DNA of 5,949 nucleotides from positions 1 to 5,949 of the forward strand of contig JAPOLF010000124.1 of the NCBI GenBank assembly GCA_029977305.1. The letters run 5' to 3'. Positions within the stretch are counted from its first letter, which is position 1. Each line of letters opens with the position of its first letter. The notes beneath the pieces are model-generated. The model was not told the DNA's origin. It ran no database searches and saw only the letters and a list, made by a program, of their open reading frames with translations. This stretch comes from a bacterium (GTDB taxonomy: Bacteria; Chloroflexota; Chloroflexia; Thermomicrobiales; UBA6265). The position numbers and the translations under genes are program-made. Positions 5,614 through 5,949 of the stretch are shown in pieces.

Positions 5614-5949
5614 ATGGCGTTGATGGATCTCGCCGCGATGACGGCACATGTGCGGATTGTGTACGTCGGGCCTGCTCATGGCGGGAAGTCGACAAGTCTC
5701 CGCTGGATCGCCGCGCAGCACGATGGATGGACCTCTGGGAATCTCCATCAGGTCGATCGCGCGGACGAGCGGACCCTCTTCCTCGATGACCTGCCGCTGG
5801 ATCTCGGGGAGGCTGGAGGGTGGCGGTTCTTGGTGGATGTGTACAGTGTCCCCGGGCAACCGGCCTATCTCGATGCCCGATCCGCGGTGCTCGCCGGGGC
5901 GGACGGGATCGTCTTTGTGGCTGATTCCGATCCAGCCCGTGGGCATGCC
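5614..5949 (+). CDS. MglA/Rag-like small Ras-type GTPase, N-terminal part (cut by window end)
   Basis: The first 112 residues of a bacterial small GTPase of the MglA group are present; the rest lies beyond the window. MglA proteins are cytoplasmic switches that set cell polarity and motility in Myxococcus and relatives, but homologues are widespread and often have unknown roles. Visible motifs are the P-loop GPAHGGKS (19-26), ERTLFLDDLPLDLG (52-65) with the switch I arginine at 53, YSVPGQ (77-82) with the catalytic-type glutamine at 82, and GADGIVFVADS (95-105). G4 and G5 are not in the window. The residue after GP in the P-loop is Ala where MglA proteins usually have Gly. ATG 5614 was chosen because GGGGA lies eight bases upstream and the numbering then matches MglA. 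ATG 5623 and 5638 are alternatives. The gene follows hflX by 22 bp on the same strand. An MglB partner cannot be assessed here. Confidence 0.88.
   Translation, partial: MALMDLAAMTAHVRIVYVGPAHGGKSTSLRWIAAQHDGWTSGNLHQVDRADERTLFLDDLPLDLGEAGGWRFLVDVYSVPGQPAYLDARSAVLAGADGIVFVADSDPARGHA

Noticed and set aside
5485..5946. A 153-codon minus-strand frame at the right end
   Set aside because: It is antisense to the MglA-like GTPase, whose motifs are clear on the plus strand.
1..5949. A defence system, prophage, CRISPR array, tRNA or mobile element in the window
   Set aside because: No integrase, transposase, Cas gene, regularly spaced repeat, terminal inverted repeat, tRNA cloverleaf or nuclease-type domain was seen. 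The genes are transporter and GTPase genes of ordinary type.

Overview
This is a GC-rich bacterial window in which nearly every base is coding. It holds six protein genes, two of them cut by the window edges, and no RNA gene, CRISPR array, insertion sequence or prophage gene that I can see. The lineage is uncertain. An MglA-type small GTPase directly behind hflX, together with a peptide-binding protein that carries a twin-arginine leader and no lipoprotein cysteine, would fit a Chloroflexota (Thermomicrobia-like) genome. That is inference from gene content, not a taxonomic result.

Layout. Bases 1-410 (+) are the 3' end of an unrecognised gene with a possible degenerate MerR-like helix-turn-helix half and a charged helical tail. 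It converges on, and overlaps by 4 bp, a minus-strand operon that occupies 407-3994. In transcription order the operon encodes a family-5 (peptide/nickel type) solute-binding protein, a DppB-like permease and a DppC-like permease. A good sigma-70-type promoter reads into it from 4077-4050. A perfect 11-bp hairpin lies between the binding protein and dppB, and the two permease genes overlap in a TGATG. No ATP-binding subunit is present on either side.

From about 4158 the plus strand carries a divergent unit: the leader and gene for the ribosome-associated GTPase HflX, followed 22 bp later by an MglA/Rag-like small GTPase that runs off the window end. The roughly 265-bp divergent spacer (3995-4259) holds both promoters and several inverted repeats. 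The HflX reading frame appears to extend upstream of its first canonical start.

How it works together. The minus-strand operon should supply the binding and membrane parts of a peptide or small-molecule importer that borrows ATPases encoded elsewhere. The plus-strand pair are two unrelated GTPases, one for ribosome rescue or splitting and one of the bacterial polarity/motility switch family, probably co-transcribed. Most of the window is ordinary. The points that merit a second look are the HflX start, the altered P-loop of the MglA-like protein, the intercistronic hairpin, and the CTAG shared by two convergent stop codons. I do not see a convincing undescribed multi-gene system.
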